Below, one piece after another: positions 36,659 to 46,529 of a stretch of DNA of 64,000 nucleotides. The stretch's first letter is position 1, and every line of letters starts with the position of its first letter. The notes below the pieces were generated by a model that was not told the origin of the DNA, made no database searches, and worked only from the letters and a program-made list of their open reading frames with translations. Location of the stretch: contig NC_133929.1 in assembly GCF_964199755.1 (NCBI RefSeq), positions 5,845,806-5,909,805 on the forward strand. The letters are read 5' to 3'. The position numbers and the translations under genes were made by a program. The DNA comes from Larus michahellis. Its lineage: Eukaryota; Chordata; Aves; Charadriiformes; Laridae.

Positions 36659-37277
36659 TCAAATACACGGAAAAACCTCTTTTCGGTGAGGGTGACAGAG
36701 CACTGGAACAGGCTGCCCAGGGAGGTTGTGGAGTCCCCTTCTCTGGAGATTTTCAAGACCCGCCTGGATGCAGCCCTGAGGGATGTGCTTTAGGCAATCC
36801 TGCTCTAGCAGGGGAGTTGGACTAGATGATCTCTAGAGGTCCCTTCCAACTCTGAAGATTCCGTGATTCCGTGAAAAAGATGCTGGAACCAGGACTGGTG
36901 ATCTCTTTATATCTGTCTTTTTTCTCCGTCTTTTCCTTTCTCTGTCCCTCAGTTTCTCTTTTCTCTTAGAATTGTTAAGTAACAGTTAGAGTTGTTAAGT
37001 AATGACCTTAAGTACGACCTTAAGTACCGCTTGCCATAAGATGTCCTATACCTGTTGTTAAGTAACACAATGCACACCTCACCACTTGCCATAGTTTGTT
37101 ATATACCTAACCAATTATCGTGGACTTGTTAAGATCTATACTAACCATTTTGGGAAGCTAATAAATGTTTGTATATGGACCTTGAGATTTATCTCACCTT
37201 AGTCTGCACCGTTGAGAATTTACGAATCTGAAGTCACTTACCCTCCTTCTTTACTGGGAGTGGGACGTGACAAGGGT

Positions 37278-38198
37278 TCACTTGATCCCACTGTCTATGT
37301 CATTGATGAAGATGTTGGACAGCACCGGTCCCAGTACGGATCCCTGAGGGACACCACTTGTCACCCCTCTCCATCTGGACGTTGAGCCATTGACCACTAC
37401 CCTCTGGATGCGAGCATCCAACCAATTCCTCATCCACTGAACAGTCCACCCATCAAATCCATATCTCTCCAATTTACAGAGAAGGATGTTGTGGGGGACT
37501 GTGTCAAAGGCCTTGCAGAAGTCCAGGTAGATGATATCCATTGCTCTCCCCTTGTCCACTGATGCAGTCACTCCATTGTAGGAACCCACTAGGTTGTCAG
37601 GCAGGACTTGCCCTTGGTGAAGCCATGCTGGCTGTCTCGAATCACCTCCCTGTCCTCCATGTGCCTTAGCATAGCTTCTAGGAGGATCTATTCCATGATC
37701 TTCCCAGGCACAGAGGTGAGGCTGACAGGGCGGTAGTTCCCAGGGTCCTCCTTTCTACCCTTTTTAAAAAATGGGTGTAATGTTTCCCTTTTTCCAGTCA
37801 CCAGGGACTTCACCTGACTGCCACGACTTTTCAAATATCATGGAGAGTGGCTTGGCAACTACATCAGCCAATTCCCTCAGGACTCTGGGGTGCATCTCAT
37901 CAGGTCCCATGGACTTGTGTATGTTCAGGTTCCTCAGGTGGTCACGAACCTTGTCTTCGCTTACAGTGGGAGGGACTTTGTCCCCCAGGTCCCCGTCTTG
38001 CCGTCCTTCAACTTGGGAGGCATGAGGAGAGAGGCTGGCAGTAAAGACCAAGGCAAAAAAGTTGTTGAGAACCTCAGCCTTCTCCTCTTCCCTTGTTACT
38101 AGTTTGCCATTCTTGCTCACCAGGGGAGGGTATGCTTTCTTTGGCCTTCCTTTTCTGGCTGACATCCCTGTAGAAGCCCTTCTTGTTATTCTTAGCAT
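37278..38198 (-). pseudogene. Outer CR1 ORF2 reverse transcriptase pieces
   Basis: Minus-strand stretches 37764-38198 and 37278-37589 encode [30 protein letters not shown], then [14 protein letters not shown] and [13 protein letters not shown]. The FADD part lies beyond LTR B at 31640-31690. Frame breaks near 37600-37760 split the RT, so it is not functional. Confidence 0.85.
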
Positions 38199-38699
38199 CC
38201 CTTGCCAAGTTCAGCTCCAGCCGCGCCTTGGCCTTCCTGACCTCTTCCCTACATAACCGGGCAGCATCCCTATACTCTTCCCAGGATGCCTGATGCTGCT
38301 TGAACTGACTGTGCAGTTCCTTCTTGCCTTTTAGTTTGGCCAGCAGGTCCCAGCTCAGCTATGCTGGTCTCTTCCCTGTCTTGCTTGATTTCTTACACCT
38401 GGGGATCGAGAGAGCTCTTGTGCTCTATGGAAAGCATCCTTGAAGATCTGCCAGCTCTGTTCTGCCCCCTTGTCCCTGAGGACCATTTCCCAGGGGGTCC
38501 TATTGACTCACTCCTTGAAGAGGTGGAGGTTTGCTTTCCTAAAATCCAGGGTCCTGACTAGGCTCCTCACCTGGCACGTATCCCTCAGGACTGTGAACTC
38601 CACCAGTGCGTGGTCACTGCAGCCCAGGCTGCTTCCAGTCTTGACATCCCCAATGACCTCACTGGCATTGGTGACCATCAGGTCCAGTATGGCATCCCC

Positions 38700-39491
38700 T
38701 CAGGTAGGGCTGTCTATTTCCTGTCTTAGGAAGTTATTGTCAAGGCACTCCAGGAACCTCCTGGATTGTCTACAGCTCGCCGTGTTGCTTTTCCAGCAGA
38801 TGTTGGGGTGGTTGAAATCCCCCAGCAGGACGAGAGCCTTCGAGCACGATGCCTCCTGTAGTTGGAGGAAGAAGGCTTCATCAGTAGGCTCCCCTTGATC
38901 AGGCGGCCTGTAGTAGACACCAACCACAAGGTTCCCCTTGTTGCCTTGGCCTCTAATTCCTACCCATAAGCTTTTGACTTCCTCTTGGCTGTTCTTTAGG
39001 GACATCTCTTCACACTCTATCCCTTGCTTAACATAGAGGGCAACACCTCCACCCCTCCTTCCTCGCCTGTCCCTTCTGAACAGCCTGTAGCCATCGATAG
39101 CCATGTGCCAGTCATAGGATTCATCCCACCAGGTTTCAGTAATGGCCACTATGTCGTAGCTTTCCAGCAGCACGGTAGCTTCCAACTCCTCCTGTTTGTT
39201 GCCCGTGCTGCATGCATTCGTGTAGAGGCACTTCAGACGGGCTGTTGGCTGTGAGGCCTTCTTGGAGGAGCACCCCTTGGGGTGTTTCACGGGTGTTTCC
39301 CTGTTGACTCCGACTACCTCAGGAGCCCCTGGCTCGTCTCTGTAAGACTTTGGCTGTGATGTAGCATCCCCAGCATGTTTTGGGGAAACAGGTCGAAGGC
39401 CCTTACTGGTGCCCCATCCCTCTATCCCTGATGTGTTATCCCACAGCTTGTCACAGACAAGCCATATATTATCATCCCCCTCCCCCTTCAC
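38700..39491 (-). pseudogene. Outer CR1 ORF2 endonuclease domain
   Basis: A 263-codon open stretch with [46 protein letters not shown] and GDFNHPNICW. It continues, with a break near 38700, into CR1 linker text at 38200-38690 that has stops and frameshifts. It lies just downstream of the ORF1 remnant, in normal CR1 order. Confidence 0.85.
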
Positions 39492-39493
39492 AT

Positions 39494-40260
39494 CTAGTTT
39501 AAAGCCCTGTCAATCATCCCTGCAATCTCTTGGGCAAAGACCCTCTTCCCCCTTTGAGAAAGGTGTTTCCCGTTTGATGCCAATAAGCCCGGTGCCGTGT
39601 AGGCCATCCCATTATCAAAAAACCCAAAATTGTGGTGGCAACACCAGCCACGGAGCCATGTATTAATGGACTGGATCCGTCTGTTCCTTCCAGTGTCACT
39701 GCCTGCAAATGGAAGGAGTGAGGAGAAAATAACTTGTGCCCCAGACTCCCTTACCAACCTTCCCAAGGCCCTGAAGTCCCCCTTGATTGCTCTTGGTCTG
39801 TGAGTTGTAGCTTCATCTCCACCTACATGGAAAATCAGTAATGGGTAATAGTCCGAGGACTGTATCAAACTAGGGAGTTTCTTGGTGATGTCCTTAACCC
39901 AGGCTCCGGGAAGACAGCAGACTTCCCTGTGAGGAGGGTCTACCCGGCATATTGGATCCTCTGTTCCCCTCAGGAGGGAGTCACCAACGACTAAAACCCT
40001 TCTTTTCTTCCTTGTGGGTGCGGTTGTGGTACAGGGGGTATGCCTTTCTGACTGTGGAGATGACTCTGGTGTAGATTGGCCATCATCCACATCCTCATTT
40101 GACTGGCCTTCCTCAACCAGAACCTCATATCTGTTATTCAGAGGTACTGGGGGGGGCGGGGGGGGCAAGGAGAGAGTTCGACTGCTGCCCCGACCGTGAA
40201 CTCACCTCCATTCACTCCCTTGGTTTAGGCTTCTGCCTTCTGCCTGACAGGAGCAGGGTA
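39494..40260 (-). pseudogene. Outer CR1 ORF1, 5'-truncated
   Basis: The open part 39494-40168 encodes the ORF1 C-terminal esterase: [39 protein letters not shown] and GKHLSQRGKRVFAQE, which keeps the His that the full-length copy lacks. The N-terminal half is missing, with the element ending near 40260 in text matching the ORF1 linker. Confidence 0.83.
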
Positions 40261-40410
40261 CAGGGGCCTTGATTGCTTGATTCAGCAATATCTAAAACCA
40301 GCTGGATGGCTTTCACCTCTGCAAACTGGCTCAATTCACCTTGTCTTTCAATGGCTTCTGCAACTCGTCGTACAGGACTCCACACAGCAGACTTCCACCT
40401 TTGATGACAC

Positions 40411-42522
40411 AAGCACTCAGTGAGCCAACTAGGAAAGATGCCCTCCTAGACTTGCTATTTGTGACTAGAGATGGACTCGTGGGAGATGTGATGGTAGGTG
40501 GCTGTCTTGGTGACAGTGATCATGAAATGGTTGAGTTTAAAATTTTCTGTGTACTGAGAAAAAAGGACAGCAGAGTTGCTACCCTGGATTTCAAGACAGC
40601 AAACTTTAAGCTACTCAGGGAGCTACTTAGCAGTGTCCCCTGGGGATCTGCTTTTGAGGGCTTAGGGGTCCAGGAGTGCTGGTCAGTTTTTAAGAACCAC
40701 TTTTTAAAAGCACAGGACCAGGCAATCCCATTGTGTCGCAAGTCAAGCAAGCGGGGCAGAAGACTATCTTGGCTGAACAGGGAACTCCTCATGGAGCTCA
40801 GGAGGAAAAAGAAGCTGTATGACAACATAAGCTGTAAGGACAACAAAAAAAGTTTTTATAAATACATCAACAAAAAGAGAGCCAGGGAGAATCTCCATCC
40901 CTTACTGGATGCCGGGGGGAAAGTTGCAACCAAGGACGAGGAGAAGGCTGAGATACTTAATGCCTTCTTTGCCTCCATCTTCAATAGTCACACCAGCTAT
41001 CCCCAGGGTGCTCAGCCTCCTGAGCTGGAAGATAAGGACGGAGAGCAGAACAACCCACCCATAATCCAGGAAGAAGTAGTCAATGATCTGCTTCTGCACA
41101 TAAGTCTATGGGGCCGGATGGGATTCACCCAAGAGTACTCAGGGAGCTGGCGGGAGAGCTCACCAAGCCTCTCTCCATCATTTATCAACAATCTTGGTCA
41201 ACAGGGCAGGTACCAGATGACTGTGACTGGAGGGTGGCTAATGTGATGCCCATCTACAAGAAGGGTCGGAAGGAGGATCCCGGAAACTACAGGCCTGTCA
41301 GCCTGACCTCGGTACCAGGAAAGATCATGGAGAGGATCATCTTGAGTGAGCTCTCAAGGCAAGTGCAGGGCAGCCAAGGGATCAGGGCCAGCCAGCATGG
41401 GTTTAGGAAAGGGAGGTCCTGCTTAACCAACCTGATCTCTTTCTATGACCATGTGACCCGCCTTCTGGATGCAGGGAAGGCTGTGGATGTTGTCTATCTG
41501 GACTTTGGTAAGGCCTTTGACACCGTCCCCCACAGCATTCTCCTGGAGAAGCTGGCGAATCATGGCATAGACAAGTGTACTCTTTGCTGGGTTAAAAACT
41601 GGCTGGATGGCTGTGCCCAGAGAGTTGGGATTAATGGGGTGAAATCCTCTTAGCGGCCGGTCACCAGTGGTGTCCCTCAGGGCTCAGTTTTGGGGCCAGT
41701 TTTGTTTAATATCTTTATCGATGATCTGGATGAGGGGACTGAGTGCACCCTCAGTAAGTTTGCAGATGACACCAAACTAGGTGGGAGTGTTGATCTGCTT
41801 GAGGGTAGGAAGGCCCTACAGAGGGACCTGGACAGGCTGGATCGATGGGCCAAGGCCAACTGTATGAGGTTTAATAAGGCCAAGTGCCGGGTCCTGCATT
41901 TCGGTCACAACAACCCCAAGCAATGCTACAGGCTTGGGGAAGAGTGGCTGGAGAGCTGCCCAGCAGAAAAGGACCTGGGGGTGCTGGTGGACGGCCAGCT
42001 TGACATGAGCCAGCAGTGTGCCCAGGGGGCCAAGAAGGCCAACAGCATCCTGGCTTGTATCAGGAATAGTGTGGCCAGCAGTAGGGAAGTGATGGTGCCT
42101 CTGTACTCGGCACTGGTGAGGCCTCGCCTCAAGTACTGTGTTCAGTTCTGGGCCCCTCTGTACAGGAGGGACATTGAAGTGCTGGAGCATGTCCAGAGGA
42201 GAGCTACCAGGCTGGTGAGGGGTCTGGAGACCAGGTCATATGAGGAGAGGCTGAGGGAACTGGGCATGTTTAGTTTGGAGAAGAGGAGGCTGAGGGGAGA
42301 CCTCATTGCCCTCTACAACTACCTGAAAGGAGGGTGGAGAGAGGTGGGTGTTGGCCTCTTCTCCCAGGTGAATAATGACAGGACCAGAGGAAATGGTCTG
42401 AAGCTGCAGCAGGGGATGTTTAGATTAGATGTTAGGAAGAATTACTTTACTAAAAGAGTGGTCAGGCACTGGAACAGCCTGCCCAGGGAGGTGGTTGAGT
42501 CACCATCCCTAGAAGTATTTAA
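40411..42522 (+). pseudogene. CR1 ORF2 (endonuclease tail and RT), broken
   Basis: Open stretches 40411-41246, 41108-41653 and 41690-42522 encode the endonuclease end (GDSDHEMVEFKIF), a linker, RT ([43 protein letters not shown]) and the C-terminal region ([23 protein letters not shown] up to the CR1-typical [15 protein letters not shown]). A frameshift near 41100-41240 and a TAG at 41651 break it. The FADD motif itself is preserved. Confidence 0.85.
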
Positions 42523-42527
42523 GAAAC

Positions 42528-42898
42528 TGTCGTGGTTTAGCCTCAGACGGCAACAAAGAACCACGTGCCGCTCGCTCGGGCCTTCCCAATACAGGAAGAA
42601 TCAGAAGAAAACGGCAAGACTCTTGGATTGAGACAAAGGCAGTTTAACAGAACAGCAAAGGGAACAAGAAAACAACAACAATAACACGGATAGAGGCATA
42701 TACAAACACGATTACGGAACCGCTGCTCCCCGCCGCTCATGCTCACGCTCACGACCGGACCCAGGACGCCCCAGCCCGCTCCAAGCCCGCTCCAAGCAGC
42801 GACTTCCTGCCCCCTCCCCCGGCAGCTCAGGGTGGGCATGGCTCACATGGCATGGAATACCAGGAAAACTTAACCCTATCCCCGCTGGAACCAGGACA
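42528..42898 (-). mobile_element. Solo LTR of the copy 1 ERV family, 371 bp
   Basis: Reverse complement of the LTRs at 53633 and 59725, with GAAAC at 42523-42527 and 42899-42903. It reads TGTCGTGGTTTAGCC ... ATCCCCGCTGGAACCAGGACA on the plus strand. It is slightly longer and more diverged than the copy 1 LTRs. Confidence 0.92.
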
Positions 42899-43092
42899 GA
42901 AACATCTAGATTTGGCACTTCAGGGCATGCTCTAGTGACAGAGATTGTAGGTTGGTTGTTTGTGGGGTTTTTTGGTTTTGTTGTTTGTTTTTTTTTCTGT
43001 GTGTGTATGGTTGGACTCAATGATCTCAAAGGTCCTTTCCAACCATGAAGATTCTATGGTTCTATGATTCTATGATTCTATGATTCTATGAT

Positions 43093-43508
43093 CTCTAGAT
43101 GTGAGGTCAGGCTTTACAAGAAGATTACAGAGCTGTGGTTCATATATGCAGGGAGAAGACACGAAAAGCCAAAGCTCAACTAGAGTTGAAACTGGCCAGT
43201 GTTTTGTCAGAAAGCAAGAAAGGCTTTTTTAAGTAAGTTAATAGCAAGAGGATGTTTCTTTAAAACATTGGACCGATACTTCTTGAAGATGGTCACCTGA
43301 TAAATAGGGATGAAGAAAAAGCAGAGGCATTCAGTGCTTTTTTTGCCTCAGTCTTTAATAATACTGATAGCCTTTGGGCTGCCTGGTCCTCTGAGTTGGA
43401 GGACCACAGTGCGGGAACAGTGACTTTCCATTTGTGGACACTTAAGTTGTAAGGGACCAGCTGTATCAGCTGAATGTTCACAACTCCATGGGGCCTGAAG
43501 GGATTCAC
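43093..43508 (+). mobile_element. Old CR1 fragment
   Basis: Plus-strand text from the CR1 linker before RT (GAAAAAGCAGAGGCATTCAGTGC, CAACTCCATGGGGCCTGAAGG), older than its neighbours. It is cut on the right by the 3' end of the next CR1 and on the left by the microsatellite end of the previous one. Confidence 0.7.
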
Positions 43509-45248
43509 GGAATTTCACAGAATTTCACGGAATTTTTCAGAGTTGGAAGGGACCTCTAGAGGTCATCTAGTCCAACTCCCCTGCTAAAGCAGGATTGCCT
43601 AGAGCACATCACTCCGGACTGCATCCAGGCAGGTCTTGAAAGTCTCCAGAGAAGGGGACTCCACACCCTCCCTGGGCAGCCTGTTCCAGTGCTCTGTCAC
43701 CCTCACCGTAAAGAAGTTTTTTCTCATATTTGATCGGAACTTCCTATGTTCCACCTTGTGCTCGTTACCCCTCGTCCTGTTACTGGGAACCACTGAAAAG
43801 AGTCTGGCACCATCCTCCTTAAACCCACCCTTTAGATACTTGTAAACATTAATAAGGTCTCCCCTCAGCCTTCTCTTCTCCAGGCTAAAGAGTCCCAGCT
43901 CTCTCAGCCTTTCCTCATAAGGGAGATGCTCTAGTCCCTCAATCATCTTTGTTGCCCTATGCTGGACTCTCTCCAGTAGTTCCCTGTCTCTCTTGAACTG
44001 GGGAGCCCAGAGCTGGATGCAGTACTCCAGTTGTGGCCTCACCAGTGCAGAGTAGAGGGGGAGAATGACCTCCCTTGACCTACTGGCCACAGTCTTCCCT
44101 ATGCAGCCCAGGATTCCATTGGCCTTCTTGGAGACAAGGGCACATTGCTGGCTCATGGATAATTTGCTGTCTACCAAGACCCCCTGATCCTTTTCTTCAG
44201 AGCTGCTTTCCGGCAGGTCCGCCCCTAACCTATACTGGTGCTTGGCATTCTTCCTTCCCAGGTGCAGGACCTTACACTTGTCCTTGTTGAACCTCATTAG
44301 GTTCTTCTCTGCCCAGCTCTCCAGCCTGTCTAGGTCACGCTGGATGGCAGCACGGCCCTCTGGGGTGTCAGCCACCCCACCCAGTTTGGTATCATCAGCA
44401 AACTTGCTGAGGATACACTCTGTCCCCTCGTCCAGGTCGTTGGTGAATACGTTAAACAATACTGGTCCAAGTATTGACCCCTGAGGGACACCACTGGTTA
44501 CAGGCCTCCAACTCGACCCTGCTCCATTAATCACAACCCTCTGAGTCCTGTCACACAGCCAGCTCTCAATCCACCTCACTGTCCCCCCGTCTAGTCCACG
44601 CTTCCTCAGTTTCCGAAGGAGGATGTTATGAGAGACAGTGTCAAAAGCCTTGCTGAAGTCAAGGTAGATGACATCTGCTGCTCTGCCCTCATCTAGCCAA
44701 GCAGTTATAACAACATAGAAGGCTACGAGATTGGTCAAGCATGATTTACCCTTGGTAAATCCATGCTGACCACTTCCAATAACTTCCCGCTCCTGAATGC
44801 GCTTGGATATGACATCCAGAATGAGTTGCTCCATTACCTTCCCAGGGACGGAGGTGAGGCTAACTGGCCTGTAGTTCCCTGGGTCCTCCTTCCTGCCCTT
44901 TTTGAAGACTGGAGTGATATTGGCCTTCCTCCAGTCCTCAGGCACCTCTCCTGTTCCCCATGACCTTTCAAAGATGATGGAGAGTGGCCAAGCAATAACA
45001 TCTGCCATCTCTCTCAGCATTCGCGGGTACATCTCGTCAGGGCCCATGGACTTATGGATGTCCAGATATCTTTAACCGTGGTGGCCAAGATGAGTTCTGT
45101 TGAGCTTCGGCCCTTCTAATTTTCGCCCTGCATAGCTTCACTACATCTTGGTATTTTTCATAAGTAGCCAACCCCCTTTTCCAAAGATCATAAACTTTCT
45201 TTTTTTTCCTGAGGTCCAGCCAAAGCTCTCTATTTAGCCAGGCTGGGG
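43509..45248 (-). mobile_element. CR1 LINE, minus strand, 5'-truncated
   Basis: The 3' end is made of TTTCACGGAA/TTTCACAGAA units at 43509-43540. The coding part runs to the pre-RT linker and stops at 45248. Around 45062 the text jumps, so a small internal deletion is likely. The 5' edge joins a pair of perfect hairpins (45249-45311). Confidence 0.88.
43599..45047 (-). pseudogene. CR1 ORF2 reverse transcriptase, long open fragment
   Basis: 482 codons open without a stop, covering RT and the whole C-terminal region. Motifs: [65 protein letters not shown], then [13 protein letters not shown] and the CR1-type end [14 protein letters not shown]. The endonuclease and N-terminal RT are missing through 5' truncation. 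Its closeness to the full-length copy at 32225 suggests the same young subfamily, and it shows the sense codon (Arg) at the position where that copy has a stop. Confidence 0.87.
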
Positions 45249-45311
45249 AAGATCTTTATCTTTAAGATAAAGATCTTAAAGTTCTTTATCTTCCTGGGGA
45301 AGATAAAGAAC
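45249..45311. repeat. Two adjacent perfect hairpins at the CR1 5' junction
   Basis: 45249-45262 and 45264-45277 form a 14-bp stem with a 1-base loop. 45281-45294 and 45298-45311 form a second 14-bp stem with a 3-base loop. They share the AAGATAAAG core, so one sequence has been copied back and forth. They sit exactly where the CR1 ends. Confidence 0.9.
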
Positions 45312-45589
45312 AACTTTTATTACAGAATATGCTACTCTCTGACTGATTGTCTCTTTGCATGCAGTCAGTTGTTTTTTCTTGTGAGCCACTTCTGCAACTT
45401 CTGTGTTAGACTGGGAGATTAATTTAGAGGCATGGAGGAATGCCTGCTGCTGTCTGGAGGCTGCACTGCCAACACACAACAAGGAAGCTCCTCTAATGAA
45501 GTGAGGCTGAGGGTGCTTGGTGCTTTTTCTCGATGAGGACATTGAAGGAGTTATCTATTTGCGAAGGTTGGATAACTCTGATTAGGTGT
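45312..45589. other. Nothing recognised
   Basis: No gene or repeat family seen. Confidence 0.45.
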
Positions 45590-46130
45590 TATGCTCAATA
45601 GCTATCAATTAAAGACTCTACAAAGGCCCAACAAAAAGTGGCTTTATAAGATAATTGCTTTAATAAGACAGAATAAGAAGATGAATACTGATAGCAAGGA
45701 AATCTTACATCCCTTCAGATGCTGGGCACCCTGCGTTAGTGCAGCATCAAACAGAGCCTGGATGGATTTTCCCACAGCATGCTGCAAAGAGCAGATACTG
45801 TCCTTGGAGATAAACTCTGTTTTGGTCATTCGAGTTATTATATAATTTCTTTACAAGAAAACAACTCCATTCCTAAAGGATGTTTCCATGACAACGTCTT
45901 GCTGCACTTTTAGATAAAGGCAAGGCCATGCAGGTGGCATAATCACAGATATACAGAAGGAGCTTCCTACAGGCTCTTCTGTTTCAATGAGCTGGCTGAG
46001 TTTATTCTTCAGCCGAGGAATTTGTGCAGCACAACACAGGCCTGAAAGCCATGCTGTCCACGCAGCACAGCACAGGCATGCACCTACTCAGGTTAACTGT
46101 TATGTGAATCACTAACTCCTTGATGTGCAG
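45590..46130 (-). repeat. LTR-like repeat, first copy
   Basis: Shares blocks with 49510-49990 in the same orientation: ATCTTACATC, TTTTGGTCATTC, GGCTCTTCTGTTTCAATGAGC (with changes), GAATTTGTGCAGCACAACAC and AGGCCTGAA. It lies left of the GA-rich tract, with the related copy to the right, as for two LTRs of a minus-strand element. Ends unresolved. Confidence 0.5.
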
Positions 46131-46529
46131 TGGTGTCTCAATCAGGATCAATACAGGGGGGAGAGCTCGGGAGTCTGAGAGCAAGAGAGAGACTGAAAGA
46201 CTGAGACATCTAAAGAGTTTGAGAGAGATGGAGGCAGGGTCCAAGAGAGTGAGAGACACAGAGACTGGGAGAGACACAGAGAGAGCCTGAGAGACCAAGG
46301 GACCAAGGCATGAGAAAATGAGGCACAGAGAGACACAGAGACACCAATAGACTGAGAGAGCCCAAGACAGAGATGGAGAGAGAGGCCAAGAGAGTGGCTG
46401 AGACAGACATAAAGAGGTCGAGTGAGAAAGAAAGAGAGCCCAAAACAGAGGGAAAGAGAGAGGCAGAGAGAGATGCAGAGGGGCAGAAGGTTGGGAAGCT
46501 GGGAAGGCTACACAGCCTGCTAGGAAGGC
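46131..46529. repeat. GA-rich low-complexity tract, left part
   Basis: Irregular GAGAGA/GACAGAGA sequence, nearly all purine on the plus strand. It was one tract with 48929-49509 before the CR1 at 46530 landed. Long open frames on either strand here are compositional. Confidence 0.75.

Larger units (their letters stand above)
32225..36871 (+). mobile_element. Full-length CR1 LINE (4.65 kb)
   Basis: TGAAAAA at 32218-32224 and 36872-36878 marks the target duplication in LTR B. The order is a GC-rich 5' UTR (32225-32702), ORF1, a 5-base gap, ORF2, a short 3' UTR and a 3' end with ATTCCGTGATTCCG. Full-length CR1s are rare because most are 5'-truncated. The 5' UTR is rich in CpG, as expected for an internal promoter. 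It sits on the opposite strand to the outer CR1. Confidence 0.9.
31691..37272 (+). mobile_element. Solo LTR B (TGTAAGGGACGG...GACGTGACA), split by full-length CR1
   Basis: AGGGT at 31686-31690 and 37273-37277 is a 5-bp duplication in the outer CR1. The LTR halves are 31691-32224 and 36879-37272, about 928 bp together. ACATAAAAGGGG (about 32138) is TATA-like and GCTAATAAATG (about 37160) is the poly(A) signal. The CR1 at 32225-36871 lies between, with its own TGAAAAA duplication. Confidence 0.87.
30149..40281 (-). mobile_element. CR1 LINE in pol, carrying two LTR insertions
   Basis: The 3' end (GAATCATAGAATTATAGAATG) is at 30149. Coding 3' parts occupy 30149-30587, 31288-31690 and 37273-40281; the breaks are two LTRs. 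It is 5'-truncated within ORF1 near 40260. TCAGCAATAT flanks it. Across the second LTR the text joins cleanly (CTTGCTGAGGGT then TCACTTGATCCCACTG), showing one element. Its net length without inserts is about 3.85 kb. Confidence 0.9.
30121..40410 (-). pseudogene. pol: Inverted RNase H piece of pol, split by CR1
   Basis: Bases 30121-30148 and 40282-40410 together are the reverse complement of copy 1 pol around 57970-58105 (WKAAVWSPTRRVAEA through ALDIAE). The join is proved by the 10-bp TCAGCAATAT on both sides of the intervening CR1 (30139-30148 and 40282-40291). The piece directly follows plus-strand protease at 30120, so part of this provirus was inverted before the CR1 landed. The far end is cut by another CR1 at 40411. 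Confidence 0.8.
40411..43092 (+). mobile_element. CR1 LINE, plus strand, split by a solo LTR
   Basis: Starts within the endonuclease ([21 protein letters not shown]) and runs to a 3' end made of several ATTCTATG units at 43055-43092. A minus-strand LTR with a GAAAC duplication interrupts it at 42528-42898. It abuts the inverted pol piece at 40410. Confidence 0.88.

Noticed and set aside
37278..40281. A separate CR1 from the one at 30149-31690
   Set aside because: The AGGGT duplication around LTR B and the clean text join show that both parts are one element.
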